Assembly (NCBI GenBank): GCA_963854735.1 | Contig: OY978097.1 | Location: 2,790,001-2,854,000 of the forward strand | Length of the DNA stretch: 64,000 bases | DNA from: Marvania coccoides | Lineage: Eukaryota > Chlorophyta > Trebouxiophyceae > Chlorellales > Chlorellaceae | Reading direction: 5' to 3' | Made by a program: the position numbers and the translations under genes | The notes under the pieces: model-generated | Databases searched by the model: none | What the model was told of the DNA's origin: nothing | Seen by the model: the letters and a program-made list of their open reading frames with translations, nothing else | In this document: in pieces, positions 8,911 through 19,323 of the stretch | Numbering within the stretch: position 1 is the first letter of the stretch | Layout of the letters: every line of letters begins with the position of its first letter

Positions 8911-10338
8911 ATGAATCTCGACATGGGGGTGCGAGCAGCTGCAGTTGCGGGCTTTAGCGCAGCAGTTTATTCGATTCTTAAAGTTAAGACCCCAATGAAG
9001 ACACGCGTTCTTCCTCGGCACAATAAATTGGAAGGCAAATCGCCACATACAATTAGCATTGTGTCATACAACGTCCTGTGCGACACGTTTTCGACGCCCG
9101 ACAGGCTTCCCAACGTTCCGAAGCCGTGCCTCCAGTACCCGTACCGGTGGCAGCTGCTGCAGGTATCGGACCCTATACGTTGCCCTTTTGCCCTTTTCTA
9201 CTTTGCAGAGCCCCTGTTTTCACGATCCGTTAATGCCGTTTCACCATAATTTTTATTCAGAGGGAGCTGGCGGAGTTCGGGTCAGACGTCGTGTGCCTCC
9301 AAGAGGCATCAATTGACAAGTTAATTATTTTCCATTTACAAATTAATTAATGATGAACCACAAAATTCCTGGAAGCTTCCGCCGCTTCTTCTTTGTATCT
9401 CGCAACCTCATTTTTGCTGGCTCTTTCTTTTGGCACACGCAGATGGCAGGAGCTGAAGCAGTTCATGGCGCACCTCGGGTACGACGGCGTGGTGCAGCTG
9501 AAGCCCCACGAAGTGAAACTCGCTGTGTTTTGGCGGTGCAGCCGGCTGGCCCTTGTCTGGTGGGAAGAGCGCTCCAGAGCCGTACTCACTGAACTGGCGC
9601 TAACTATCGACAGTAGTGCTGCGCCTGAGACTGTGTATGTAGTCAACGTGCACCTAGAAGGCTCCCCTTATCGCTCGCGAGATCGCCTGTCACAGCTGCG
9701 CCACGCGCTGCAGCGGCTGGCGCACCACATTGAGGCCACCGGCCGGCAGGTTCAAACCGCGAAGCTGCTGTTAGTGGGGGACTTTAACTCTGAGGCTAGA
9801 GACGCGCCCAGCGTTTTTCTTAAGCAGGGGCACCTTCCGGCGGGCTTCAAAGAGCGGTGGCCGCTCCCTCAGGAACCGGTCACCACGGAGGAGATGCGTC
9901 ACCCGTTCGAGCTGTACGACGTGTACGAGGCGGCGCAAGCGGTGCCGCCTTACACCAGAAAAGTTGGGAGCTCCGGTGGGGCCAGGCTGGACTTTGTGTG
10001 GGCCTCTCAAACACTGCAGCTGGACGCTGTGCTCAGGCGAGTTTAAGATTCTTGACAGTTCGAGGGGTTTGAGAAAAAGTACGATGTTTGCACTGCCCAC
10101 TGTACTCCGAGGAGTATTAATTAATTAATTCACGGTATATGTTTTTCCCCTTCCTTTCAGGCCACTGCCGCTGGAGCACAGAGAGCTGGTGCAGAGGGCG
10201 GGGATGCCCAATTTTGCGCTGCCTAGCGACCACCTACCGGTGGGAGCGGTGTTGAGACTACCAAGCAATCAGCAGGGGGATGGAGAGGGCGACGACAGCA
10301 GAACTGCCGAGCAGAGAAGGAACCGTGAGCCAATATAA
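8911..10338 (+). CDS. nocturnin/CCR4-like endonuclease-exonuclease-phosphatase family protein
   Basis: Four exons (8911-9162, 9261-9319, 9443-10036, 10161-10338) encode 360 aa. All signature blocks of the Mg-dependent EEP nuclease fold are visible: SYNVLCDTF (catalytic Asn), VVCLQEAS (metal-binding Glu), VVNVHLEG, LLLVGDFNSEARD (catalytic Asp and Asn), LDFVWAS and PSDHLPVGAVL (catalytic Asp-His). The N-terminus (GVRAAAVAGFSAAVYSIL) is hydrophobic and may be an anchor or targeting signal. Relatives remove poly(A) (CCR4), act on NADPH (nocturnin) or trim RNA 3' ends, so the substrate cannot be read from sequence. The third intron must begin with GC at 10037, because the nearby GT would break the frame into the conserved PLPLEHRELV exon. 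Confidence 0.85.
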
Positions 10339-10523
10339 ATACGTGATGTGTAAAAGCGGCAGCTGCCTTATTTTGCCTCGTTTTGTATTGCTGAGGCATG
10401 CGGAAATTTTCATTTTTTGCTTTCGTTCGCCAGTCAACATTTTTCAGGACTACTAATTTTCAAATGGGTCTGGCGGCGCAAGATTGATTTTACTGTGACA
10501 TGTAATTCGTTAGAAAAAAAAAC

Positions 10524-11848
10524 GTGGATATCTATTTATTTGAGCAGCATACGGCGGCGCCCCGCACTTTGAGAGCGATGGAGGAGCAAAAATTCGATTG
10601 CTTCTTGCAAGTCCAAACGCTGGGGCTCGCACACCGATTTATGCTATACTTCAATGACCCTGAGATCAAGAAAAGGCTGTTTCCTAAAGGAGGCTGCGAA
10701 ATAATGGAGCACATTGCCCCCTGGGGGACCTCCACCGGCTCGTTGAAAACCCACAGGCACCACGACGTCCTGCTGCTGCTGCGCAACCTGGCAGTATCGC
10801 CAGCGGAGTTCAAGCGCTGGATAGACTCGTCGTTCTTCAAGTACTCGGTTGCCCGCATCTTCTTCTGCGCGGACCGCGAGGCCAGCAGCCAAGAGGTGAG
10901 CAAAGTGCCGCCACAGCAGGGCGCTAACAACCAATGCATGAAATGAGCGCTGGAAAAAAACACGTTTAATTTCTAGACGCTATGCACTTACTTACCTTCT
11001 TACTTTCTTTTACCCTTTCCCTGTCAATGCATCAATAACATTTTCAGGACCTCGTCCGCCAGCTCTCAGAAATGGAGCCCCCCAAAGGCCCATGCCGGCT
11101 CTACATCTACCCCAAAACCCTAGAGCGCTACGTCGCAGATCAGCTCGTCGAAGCGTGGGAGCTGCACCCCGTCACGTGCACCCACACTCTGCACGCAGTT
11201 GCTGTGTCGCCAACTTTGTACCGGTTCGCTGTCCGCCCGGCGGAAGAAACCTTCAAAACTTCGCCCGATGGGCCCACCCGCGTGGGGGCGCACTGCTGTA
11301 GGGCTGCAGCCAAGATTTCGGAGGCTCTGGAGGTGGCTGGGTTCCAGCCGGGCAGCGGAGCAGCAGTGGATGTCGGCGCAGCCCCCGGCGGCTGGACGGC
11401 GGTTTTGGCGGAAAGCATGCGCACCGTGGTGGCGGTGGACCCTGCAGACCTGGACGCCGACGTCGCTGCGCTGCCCAACGTGGTACACGTGCAAAAGAAG
11501 AGCCAGGACGCCATGGTCGATATTTTGCAGGCGTTGGACGGACAGCCGATCGATCTGATTGTGTGTGATGCCAACCGCCACCCCGATCAAATCAAGGACT
11601 TTTTGGCTCCCATGTTCTCCCTGCTGCGACCAGGTGGGCTGGCAGTGATTACTTTTAAATTTCGGGGGAAAGGGCAGGAGCGGGGGGACGGGACGCCGCG
11701 TGCGCAGGCGATGCTGGGGCCAGAGTTTGAGGAGCCCAGAGTGCTGTGGCTGCTGTCCAACACGCAGAGCGAGCGGACGGTGTGCGCCAGAAAAAAGAAT
11801 GAAGACGGATTGATATCGCCGGCAGTGGAGGGCTTAACTAGAAAATGA
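10524..11848 (+). CDS. FtsJ/RlmM-like RNA 2'-O-methyltransferase family protein
   Basis: Two exons (10524-10895, 11048-11848; GTGAGC donor) give 390 aa. The C-terminal half is an FtsJ Rossmann methyltransferase: motif I VDVGAAPGGWTAVLAE (about 231-246), VVAVDPADL, DLIVCDAN and the LLRPGGLAVITFKFRGK strand-turn. The D...K pair of the FtsJ K-D-K-E tetrad is visible in VCDAN and TFKF. The first 220 residues lack obvious motifs but match the two-part layout of RlmM, which modifies C2498 of bacterial 23S rRNA. A plastid or cytosolic RNA substrate is inferred. An in-frame Met at 10579 could also start the protein. The gene follows the nuclease gene on the same strand. Confidence 0.8.
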
Positions 11849-12344
11849 TATAGTATAAACAGAGAAATTGAATATGTAAAACTCACGTTCCCGTTTGCTA
11901 CTGTTTTGGACACCAGCGTCTCATTTCGCCAAGGCTAACAATTCTTCGCCGCCCACTGGGTTTTGTGGATGCATGGAGTGAGGGCGTGCTTGCATGTGGC
12001 CAGGGCGCTCCCCAAGGCAGAATGCAAGCCTGCAAACCACCTTAATCCCATTTCCAGCTGTGAGTGAAGGGCTTCCAGCTGTGCATTTTGGTCGCTCGAA
12101 ATTTTTCTTGGCTGAAAAAAGGAGCATCGATCGCTGCACGGCTGCAAATCAATTCTTAATTTCACCACACCTTTGTTAGAATTGGAAACATACCCTGTGC
12201 AAAGCTATCAACGCGTTTTATTGCACCCAATTCGTTTGAATCAACCAGGTACTATGACTAACGTTTAGCGACGCAAAATTTGAGCATCAATACAATTTGG
12301 AGACACCGTGCCAATCAATCAAAACTACCAGACGGGCCTGAGCG
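11849..12344. other. intergenic; weak small-ORF signal on minus strand
   Basis: Minus-strand frame 12168-11935 encodes a helix-like stretch (AQLEALHSQLEMGLRWFAG, then HSALGSALATCKHALTPC). No start context or partner exon was found, so I do not call a gene. Confidence 0.3.
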
Positions 12345-15042
12345 ATGCAGCATCCAACTGTTTCTGTTTTAATTGGCGACAAACCTGTGGCTTCCGCTCT
12401 CGACAGCTCTGACCCTGCCATCGACGCTGAGGTGAAAGCGGTGATCGACAATGCGGCCGCGCGGTGGCTCAAGAACGAGGAGGTGCTGGCTGTGCTGGAA
12501 TCGCTTCAAGACAGTGGGATTATGTGGCCCAAGGAGGCCTCAGAACGTCCTGAAGGTGCGTTGGATTTTGACAGTGTATTGATACATGCAGCGCCTGCGT
12601 GCCGGGGACCCAGCAGCGCAACTCCCTTCCTCAACTGCTGCCTCTTGCGTTCCTTGCCTTTGCAGGGGGGCACCTCTTTGTCTTCAACCGCAAGATCTGC
12701 CGCAGCTTCCGCAGCGACAAACACATCTGGCGGAAGAAACCAGGTGCGCCCGGGTGCTGGTTCAGCTTGTCTCCCTCTTTCTGGCATACGCAAGCGCTCT
12801 TCGCGTCCTCCGCCTTTCGCATTCTTTCTAATCTGCCACCCCCCCCTTTGCTGCAGACGGGCGCACGGTGAAGGAGACGCACGAGAAGCTCAAGGTGGGC
12901 GACAAGGAGCGCCTGAACTGCTACTACGCGCACGCAGAAGATGGCGAGGGGCTGCAGCGGCGTTGCTACTGGATCCTTGAGGCCCCCAAAGATGACATCG
13001 TGCTGGTGCACTACTTCAGGTCCACAACATCACGGGCGGGCACGCGCGGGCACGGCGGCTCGTCCGCTGTGTACACGGCAGCAACAGCAGGCGGGAGCAG
13101 CGGCGGCGGCGGGCGACGGCCGGTGCGCAGGGCGGCCCAGCGCAATGCCGCCGCTCTGTACGCCCGGGATAGCGACGACGAATTGGACGAGACCAGCGAG
13201 GACACAGACAACCAGTCGTGGCTGCCCTCATCCTCTCAGGGAGGCAGCGGCTCCATCGCCGCTTCCATGCCCGAGGTGACTCCGCTGGCGCAGGAGCAGG
13301 AGCGGGACGACGCCCTGACGCCTGAAGGCGAAGCCCGGGCCCTGATGTCGATGGACATCGGCAAACTCGACCCGCTGACGGCGCAGTTGCTCCAGGACAT
13401 GTCGGTGCCTGAAAATGCGCACAGTCTGGGGTCCCTGGCGGAGCAGTACGCGCGGAAGCAGGCGTTCATAAGCGGGGACCCGCTGTCGTTCAACGCCGAC
13501 ACGCTGGCAAGGGTAGGGACGCTGCGGCGACCGTCACTGCGGCGGTCTGGCGGAGTCTCTGGCTCTGGGCAGGACCCCCTGGGGTCTGGGAACCTCGCCA
13601 TTCCCGCCATGTCACTGGGCATCGAAGAGAGTGGCGAGGGGCTGCCGCTGTCTCCTGGTCAGATGGATACCGGAGGTTCGTCTTTCCGTCGCCCCTCCTT
13701 GGGCGGCGGGGACGGCAGCAGCACCATGGCCAGCGGGCAAGGGTCAGGGGCTGTGTCAGGCCCCCTGAACGCCGCGCTTGACAAGGATTCGATCATGGGG
13801 CTCGTTCCCTTCTCGGGGCTGCCGCTGGCTGGAGACTCCTTCATCTCGCAGCTGCCTTGGCGCAACTCGGACCTTGGGGAGGCCATGGCGTCGATAGAAA
13901 TGGCGGGTGGAAACCCTGCCATTGCGGCTGCTGCCGCCGCTGTGGCCGCCGTAGATGCCGAGGCTGCTGCAGACGCCGCCGCCTCTGCTGCAGCTGCGGC
14001 TGGCCCCGGCAACAACAGCCCTGCGGGTGTTGGCCCTACGCCGCCGCCAAAAGTGGAGACGCTGCGGCGGTTGGTGGCCCCAGGGTTCCGCCCGCGGGGA
14101 GGAGGCGCGCAAGGCAGCCTGGCTGACGTGGCGCGGCGCGCCAGCGGCGGGGGCAGCGGCGACGACGACTCCCCCGCAGGCGGCTCCGGCGGGCTGCCCC
14201 GCCGCAAGAACCCCACCTCTGCGCCCTCGCCGCTGAGCTCCCATGACCGCCTTGCGGCGGCCGCGGCCACCGCGGTGGCTGAGAAGGCGGAGCGCCGGGA
14301 GGAGCTGGTGCAGAAGCTGCGTCAGGCGCGGCAGCAGCCGCCCCCGCCGCAGCAGGGCCAGCAGCACGTGGACGATGCGGACGAGCTCATCGAGACCGCC
14401 CCCAACCCACTGTTCCGCCTCACCTCCCACATCGTGCGTCACCACGTCTCCGTGGGCGCTGAAAATGCGGGTCTGGATGCCGCTGACGCTGTCATTGCTG
14501 CTGCCGACGCCTCAGACGCTGCTGGCGCGCCACCGCCCACCGTAGAGAACGCGGGGATGCTGCTGCGCAACATGAGCATCGACGAGCGCACCGCAGACGT
14601 TCCACCTTCTCCGCTGCAGCAACAGCAGCAGCAACATGCAGGAGGATTGGCGGTGTTGCCTGGGGTCCCTATTCCATTCAACCTGCCACTGCGGGCGCCG
14701 GGTGGGGATATCCGGCAGTCTCCGCACGCGAGTATGGCGTTTGGCAGTTACATCCAAGAGGGCAGAGGCGGAATTGGCGGCGGTGATGATGGCGTTGTTT
14801 CCAACCAGCAGGCTGCGGCCTCGTTGTCGAACACCACCACCGAGAATGCGCACTCTGGGGAGCTGCAGGCCAGCAGGGACCCGAGCTTGAGCTCGCTGCT
14901 GGAGGCGACACTGAGCATGCAGGGCTCTAATCCTCGGCCGGCAGGCAGGGGACCCCCGAAGAGCGCCGTGGACGCACAGATACAGGAGGCGATGGCGAAG
15001 CACGCCGCCCGCGCAGCAGCTGCTTTGCAGCAGCAGCCTTAG
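12345..15042 (+). CDS. CG-1 domain (CAMTA-like) transcription factor lacking TIG, ankyrin and IQ regions
   Basis: Three exons (12345-12555, 12666-12743, 12857-15042) join in phase 1 to give 824 aa. Residues about 40-152 form a CG-1 DNA-binding domain: WLKNEEVLAVLESL, then GGHLFVFNRKICRSFRSD, HIWRKKPDGRTVKETHEKLK, RLNCYYAHAEDGEGLQRRCY and IVLVHYFRS. This is the DNA-binding region of calmodulin-binding transcription activators. The remaining 670 residues are low-complexity Ala, Gly, Ser, Pro and Gln-rich sequence with acidic patches. I see no TIG fold, ankyrin repeats or IQ calmodulin-binding motif, which plant and animal CAMTAs carry. It is probably nuclear, with the tail acting as a disordered activation or interaction region (inference). 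Both introns fall inside the CG-1 coding region. Confidence 0.88.
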
Positions 15043-15367
15043 TAAGATTATCGTATGAGATTATAAGCGCTTTAAAATGTAGTTAGTTAGTACCTCTGTG
15101 TGAATTTGTTTTACGCTGAATATGCTGGTACAGCCTTTGCTTTTTACAATTTGGATATTTTTCACTGGGAAGGAAAAATGCAACGTCACGGTATTTCGGG
15201 ATTGAAACCAAGAAAGCGTGGCGGATGGAGATTTGTCAACAAAGAAGAGACGTTGTCAAAATATTTTTTGCCACTCTGCCTGGAGACGGAAGTAGCAAGG
15301 ACCAGTTAGGCAAACTGTAAGGGTCTCTCTATCTGCTGAATTGCAATCCAAAGCTAGTAATTGATAG

Positions 15368-15536
15368 ATGGAACCAGCGGCCACAACGCTGGCAGCGGCG
15401 CTAACGACGAGGAGCCTGCTGGAAATGGCGGAGGCGGACCTCACCCCAGGTGGCGGCCCTGGTGCGGGCGCACCTGGATGGCGTGCAGGCGGCGAATGAA
15501 GAGAGCACAAGGAGAGAGAGAGAGTCAAGACTATGA
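15368..15536 (+). pseudogene. possible short gene fragment
   Basis: Two protein-like stretches lie in different frames: one reading SLLEMAEADLTP, then VAALVRAHLDGVQAANEES in the next frame, ending in TGA. A frameshift or unspliced remnant would explain the join. It ends about 70 bp before a retroelement-like tail and could be the end of that element's frame. Too short to name. Confidence 0.3.
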
Positions 15537-15603
15537 AATGAAGAAATTTTATATGGTGACATATTTAATAGATTATTATTTTTTATTTTCTGCTTGCACT
15601 TCG

Positions 15604-15672
15604 GTGCCAGTCTGCTACGGGGCCTTAGTTGCCCTTTTGTGCGGACTTTAAACCCTGTAATGTATGTATGTG
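15604..15672 (+). mobile_element. retroelement-like 3' tail, copy B
   Basis: Matches 6947-7021 closely (GTGCCAGTCTGCTA, GCCTTAGTTGC, TTTGTGCGGACTTTAAACC, then TGTAATGTATGTATG). The match ends in the variable ATGT tail, as expected for a non-LTR retrotransposon 3' end. Both copies are on the plus strand. Confidence 0.55.
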
Positions 15673-16384
15673 TATTATGCTTGCACATGCGGTGGTTCGT
15701 GCTCCCTACTAGTTAGCTCATGGTAGCTGCCAGTGCGTTAAATTTGGGTTGTTTACTGCACTGCGACGTCGGATGCATCACTTCCTCACGGTATCGTAGT
15801 CTCATCGGACGGGTACACAGGGCAGTCTCATCGGACGGGTACCACATATCTCTGTGAGTACACCAGGGTAGTACATCAAAAACCCGTATAGCCAGGGGTT
15901 GAGTGACCGCTGTAGATGGGAGGGGTGCTGGGCGGGCCAGCATTGCCCAAGCGCGAACCCCAAACCAGACGGGCCGTTTGCCGTTTGGAGAGTCACTGAC
16001 ATGGCATGCTTTCCCCTTTTATTTCTTAATGTCGGTCGCGCCGCTGGGGGACTCAGGAAGGCATGGGCCAGGGTCTTAAGCTGTGGGCGACGGTGCGGTT
16101 CTGGCGATAAGTGCTGTATCCGTACGCCCCCAGTACCTGAGGTAGAACCCACCGGTGGAAGGGGGTACTCCGCCTTACTGTGGCGGGGTGAGTAGCGCGT
16201 CGGCTTGCACCAACCTTGGTAGTAGAAGTTACAACCATATGTAAAACCTCCAAACCTCCAGTTTCTATATTTTTTTTTTTTTTTTTTTTTTTTAAAAACT
16301 CTTTTGTTTCTTCAATATACAGCGCAAATTTATTTCTGGCGTTGGATACATAATTCGTGATGTTGAATTAATTAATGAAGCCAA

Positions 16385-18949
16385 ATGCATCCCACTGCGG
16401 CCTATCCACTCCGCATTTCGCCTCGGTTTTATTTTTCCCTGCAGCCAAATGTTCCGAGGCTCCTGAGGCTGCTGTCGGCGCTGCTGTCCAAGATTCCGAT
16501 GCTACGCCGAGCTGCCGCCAAATCAGCAGGCAGCGCTCTCGCTTGGGCCCTGGTCAGGTACTAAGAAAACTTTTTTTTTTTTCATGCCGATAAAAATCCA
16601 CTTGTCTTCGTTATGCATGGATTAATGCGTGCATGCAGGCCCAAGCTGAGTTTCCTGCGCGTTTTTGAGCGCCGCATCGTTCTGGTGCGCCGCTGGCACG
16701 CCGCTGCAGCAGGCGCGCTCATCTTCAAGGCGGTGTGGTGGGCGGTGAAAAAATTCAGCGAGCACCGCCGTGTGGCCTCCCGGGCAAGGGCGCTGCGGCA
16801 GCGCATGAAGGAAGCGGACAGCTGCGATTCATGGTCTGACGCGGCCGCGGAGCTGGACCAGCTGGAGGGGCGTGTGTTGCCGCTGGCCGCTTTTTCTAGA
16901 GAACTCTCCAGCATGGCGGTTCGCGCGGACCAGATTGTGAGTTTTTATGTCTAAAGATTACATTCGGTTACAAATTTAAATAAATTACGTGTTTTCTACC
17001 GCGCATTAGTGATAATATGATTCAATGTGATTTTTTTCTTCTTCCTCATTCAAGGAGCGCATGCGGCAAGCTGACGACGTGCACGGCCTGATGTGGACGC
17101 TCCGGCAGATGACGTCCCGCCCAGTGGCTCACCTGCTGAGCTCCTTGGCAGAGGAGTGCCGCATGCACGTCTTCAGGCCGTCCGAAGAAGTTCTGCGCTA
17201 CGTCCAGGAGGTGCAGCGGGCGCTGCACCATGTCTGCCACGCCAGAGGCAAGTCTGAAAGATTTATCTTGAAACCCACTGGCTGTACTATCATATTCTCG
17301 CGTATCATCACAATTCGCATTAAATTGTTTTTTCTCGCCCCTCCCAGCGCTGCCGCTTGAGGAGCGCCTCAATTTCGTGCGGGAGCTGCGCCACGCCTAT
17401 GGCCGCACTGGTCTGGTGCTTTCTGGCGGGGGCAGCTTCAGCAACACCAATTTCGGGATCATAAAGGAGCTGTTCATCGCCGGTCTGCTCCCTCGCGTTG
17501 TTTCTGGGTCCAGCGGCGGCGCTATCGCCGGTGCTATGCTGTGCACCCGCTCAGACGCTGAGCTGACCGAGACGATGGACACCTGGATTCAAAATCCTCA
17601 CAACGACTTTTTTGGGGAGGACAAGACGCCCGCTGAGCTGCTATCTCACTATTACCAGAAGGGCACCCTGCACGCCGTCGAGGACTTTCTCATCCGGCTG
17701 AAGCGCCTCCTCGGCGATGATCTCACCTTCCAAGAGGCGTACGCGCGCAGCGGCAGGATCCTAAACATCGCAATCACTGCCCACGACACCAAAGAGCCCA
17801 ACCGCGTTCTTAACTACCTGACGGCCCCCAACGTGCTCGTCTGGTCTGCTGTCGCCTGCTCCTCTGCATTCCCGCTGCTGTTTGCGCCGCAGGAGCTGCT
17901 GGTGAAGAAGCCCACGGGCGAAATTGTGGGCCACTATCCCGCCGTGGCTGGCACCGGCCGGCTGCGGCGTTGGTGCGATGGCTCGCTCCAAGAGGACCTC
18001 CCCATGCGATGCCTGAGCGAGATCTTCGGGGTGAACTTCTTCTTGGTGTCCCAGTGCAATCCGTGGCTGCTGCCGATCCTGGCTGCGCGGCAGGCGCTGC
18101 CGGTGCGGTTTCGCGAGATCGCAGAGCTGGAGGTCAAGCACCGGTGCGAGCAGCTGCTGCAGCTGTTTCCAGGGCGGAAAATTCTGCGGCTGATTGCGCA
18201 GCCGTGGCGGGGCGACCTGAACTTTGTTCTGCCGCTGTCGACCTTCCCACTCCTGCGCTCTGCCGTCAACTTCACCGCAGAGGAGATGACCACGGCCATG
18301 CGGGAGGTGCGGGACTTTCCTCGCGTTCATTTATTTCCTAGTAACCAGTCAGGACTAGGCAGCACTTCAAATTTAGAATCGCTGATGGGTATTTTTTGCT
18401 CCTCCCTGAACGCAGGGCCAGCGTTCGGTGTGGGCCAAGCTGTCTGCGGTGCGCGTCTCGTGTGCCATAGAGGTCGCCCTGGACTCAGAGCTGCTCAGCC
18501 TCACCATGCAGTCCAAGGCGCTGCGTCGGAGAGAGGAGCACGTCGCTGCCCTCTCATCGCGCATTCGCGCATCCCTGCCGTCCTGGATGGACCTGAAATC
18601 GCTGGGCCTCGCCCATTCGGAGTCCTTGGACGAGCTTCTGCAGCGCGGACCCTCTCACGACCAGAGCATGGACAAAATTTCGGAGCTGGCAGGCATGGAG
18701 ACGGCCATCGCCGAGGGGAAGCTGGCAGGCGTTGGGACCATTGCCGAAGAAAGCGCGGCCGAAGCGGCGGCGATGATGGAAAGCGGTGGGTCGGAGGAGG
18801 TGGATAGGCCAGACGAGCCCTGGGAGAGCCCAGGCGTGATTACAAGTGGCAGTGGCGGGGGAGGAAGTAGGGTGGCGTTGGAGGGTGGCTGGGCAGTCTG
18901 GCAGGACCTTTCGGCGCTGACACTCGTGTCAGAAGGCCTTGCACCGTGA
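16385..18949 (+). CDS. SDP1-like patatin-domain triacylglycerol lipase
   Basis: Five exons (16385-16557, 16639-16936, 17055-17247, 17348-18306, 18416-18949) give 718 aa. The N-terminal part contains paired hydrophobic/basic helices and the DUF3336-type segment preceding patatin. The patatin domain shows the oxyanion loop SGGGSFSNTNFG, nucleophile elbow SGSSGGAIAG (Ser near 275) and the catalytic Asp in CDGSLQEDLP (near 431), forming a Ser-Asp dyad. Downstream GQRSVWAKLSAVRVSCAIEV matches the family. SDP1 and yeast Tgl proteins hydrolyse triacylglycerol on lipid droplets, releasing fatty acids for beta-oxidation. The start at 16385 is the best in-frame Met but a further upstream exon is possible. 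Intron 3 begins GCAAGT, a GC-AG intron required by phase. The tail after 600 is low complexity. Confidence 0.9.
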
Positions 18950-19323
18950 ATTGCACGATTCTTCTGCTCAGAGTGACTGTCCAGCCTGCTTTTTCGGACG
19001 AGGGATGTAGACATCTGTTTTGCTTGTTTATTTCATTTGGGGCTTTTTATACCCCCTGGGCTGCGTAATTGGCATGCTTTGATTTTACTCGTTTTTTTAA
19101 TGCGTGCTTGAGCTAGTCGAGGTGCCTTTCTGCGTGGTGAATCCCTCGCCCTGCTTCTTTCGGGATAGTTTTTGAGGGCGATTACCCCCCTCACAACCGC
19201 CAATTCGTGATAGTAAAAATTAGAACTTTGACGTCCAGCTCCTCTTCTCCATATGAAGAGACCGCTGGCACCTGCAAATAATTTTTGAAAGTTTAATTAA
19301 TTAAATCTGAGCGTCCGCTGAAC
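18950..19323. other. intergenic spacer, no gene seen
   Basis: Moderately AT-rich sequence between the lipase stop and the RecN start; no repeat or RNA gene noticed. Confidence 0.6.

Larger units (their letters stand above)
15043..16384. other. repeat-rich intergenic interval
   Basis: No complete gene. It holds a gene-like fragment (15368-15536), a retroelement-like tail (15604-15672), a 19-bp direct repeat (15798-15816 and 15824-15842), a GC-rich stretch of unknown origin (about 15875-16250) and a T24 run at 16270-16293. The GC-rich stretch ending in poly(T) could be an old retroelement. Confidence 0.55.

Noticed and set aside
11935..12168. Possible small helical protein on the minus strand
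   Set aside because: No credible start or second exon; kept only as a weak note.
15940..16100. Pol III B-box-like GGTTC motifs suggesting a SINE or tRNA
   Set aside because: No A box at the right spacing and no cloverleaf found.
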